Below the pieces are notes generated by a model. It searched no databases. It was not told where the DNA came from and was given only the letters and a program-made list of their open reading frames with translations. Of a stretch of DNA of 64,000 nt, positions 63,458 to 64,000 are shown one piece after another. Source of the stretch: Protea cynaroides (taxonomy: Eukaryota; Streptophyta; Magnoliopsida; Proteales; Proteaceae); the NCBI GenBank assembly GCA_028583415.1, contig JAMYWD010001004.1:1-64000 (forward strand), in the 5' to 3' direction. The number at the start of each line of letters is the position of its first letter. The stretch's first letter is position 1. Position numbers and translations under genes: made by a program.

Positions 63458-63639
63458 CTTAGGTTACTCTTTCCTGTTTGGATCTGAGAAGAAGACATAA
63501 CACATGAGGTACCTTCGAATAGTCGCATTTGTCATAATAGTGTTAGTCTTTAATAAGTGCGTGGCAAAAATTGTAATGGAAACTTTAATCAAAATTTTAG
63601 AAATTTTCTCAAAATTTTTCTGGGCATAAATAGCTTGTC

Positions 63640-63865
63640 CGGTCACAACATACCGGTCGCGGCACTGTATATTGCAATGCAACCGGTATGTCCAGGCGGA
63701 CAAACCTCTCAGACTTCCCGAGAGGTACCGATCGATATACCGGTCGCAACCCTGTAGGGTATGGTGCGACCGGTCAGGAATTCTTCCCTGATCGAGAGGT
63801 ACCGATCGATATACCCAGGGGGTACCGGTCGACCGGTATAGGGCAAAACCGTCGACCGGTATGCC
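63640..63865. repeat. Pre-gag palindromic motif cluster of F
   Basis: Dense ACCGGTCG, CGACCGGTAT and GAGAGGTACCGATCGATATAC motifs about 180 bp upstream of the F gag start. The same variants fill the F LTR clusters (32385-32560, 33060-33125), including GAGAGGTACCGAT. Confidence 0.75.
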
Positions 63866-64000
63866 CTAACATGCTTTAAAAATCGTGATTTGAGTCATTT
63901 TCTTACTTTTCTTCTTTCCATCGTCTCCGGTGGCGATTCCTCTCTGACTTGGTGAGTTGCTACAGTCCGACCGGTGACTTTAGGAACGATTCTCTTCCAA

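Overview
The window is nuclear DNA of a flowering plant. It is AT-rich, saturated with LTR retrotransposons and carries only broken fragments of ordinary genes. A decayed TIR-type immune-receptor exon near the left end argues against a monocot, because TIR-NLR genes are absent there. No intact host gene is visible, and more than 80% of the bases belong to mobile elements.

Layout, left to right. (1) 1-715: fragment of a Ty3/gypsy LTR (element G). (2) 716-5602: a host island with a histone H4 pseudogene fragment, a TIR-domain pseudogene exon, a duplicated ULP1-type protease exon and short tandem duplications. (3) 5603-17456: complete but decayed Ty3/gypsy chromovirus A (Tekay/Del-like), with 5-bp target duplication GATGA. 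(4) 17457-30516: a two-gene PIF/Harbinger DNA transposon (transposase plus Myb/SANT-like protein). Its second gene is split by a 5.2-kb solo LTR (D, 22889-28076). (5) 30517-64000: a four-level nest. An LTR of H (minus strand) was entered by chromovirus F (minus strand). F was entered by chromovirus B (plus strand, 33957-59209, duplication GTGCC). B was entered in its reverse transcriptase by C (41013-54300, duplication CTATC), a coding-free element with 4.3-kb LTRs (LARD-like).

A, B, F, G and H are diverged members of one chromovirus clade, and comparing them is the most informative part of the window. Several features recur between copies. (a) A colinear 42-codon reading frame lies in the U5 part of the LTR, with many third-position changes between elements. 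(b) A gene on the opposite strand lies between primer-binding site and gag. It resembles the 'putative plant transposon protein' family and has a predicted 5'-leader intron ending exactly 5 nt before its ATG in both A and B. (c) A short intron separates gag from pol, with a near-invariant GAGCATGTARACTAA tract holding both the Gag stop and a branch-point-like sequence. (d) Clusters of TCGACC-type palindromic motifs lie upstream of the LTR TATA box, in the leader and again before gag. The motif differs between elements but is the same at all sites within one element.

Together these suggest an unusually elaborate chromovirus: a spliced leader, a small LTR-encoded peptide, a counter-oriented accessory gene and splicing-controlled Gag/Gag-Pol output. 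All copies seen here are broken by nonsense changes or frameshifts. Function is therefore inferred from comparison between copies and is untested.
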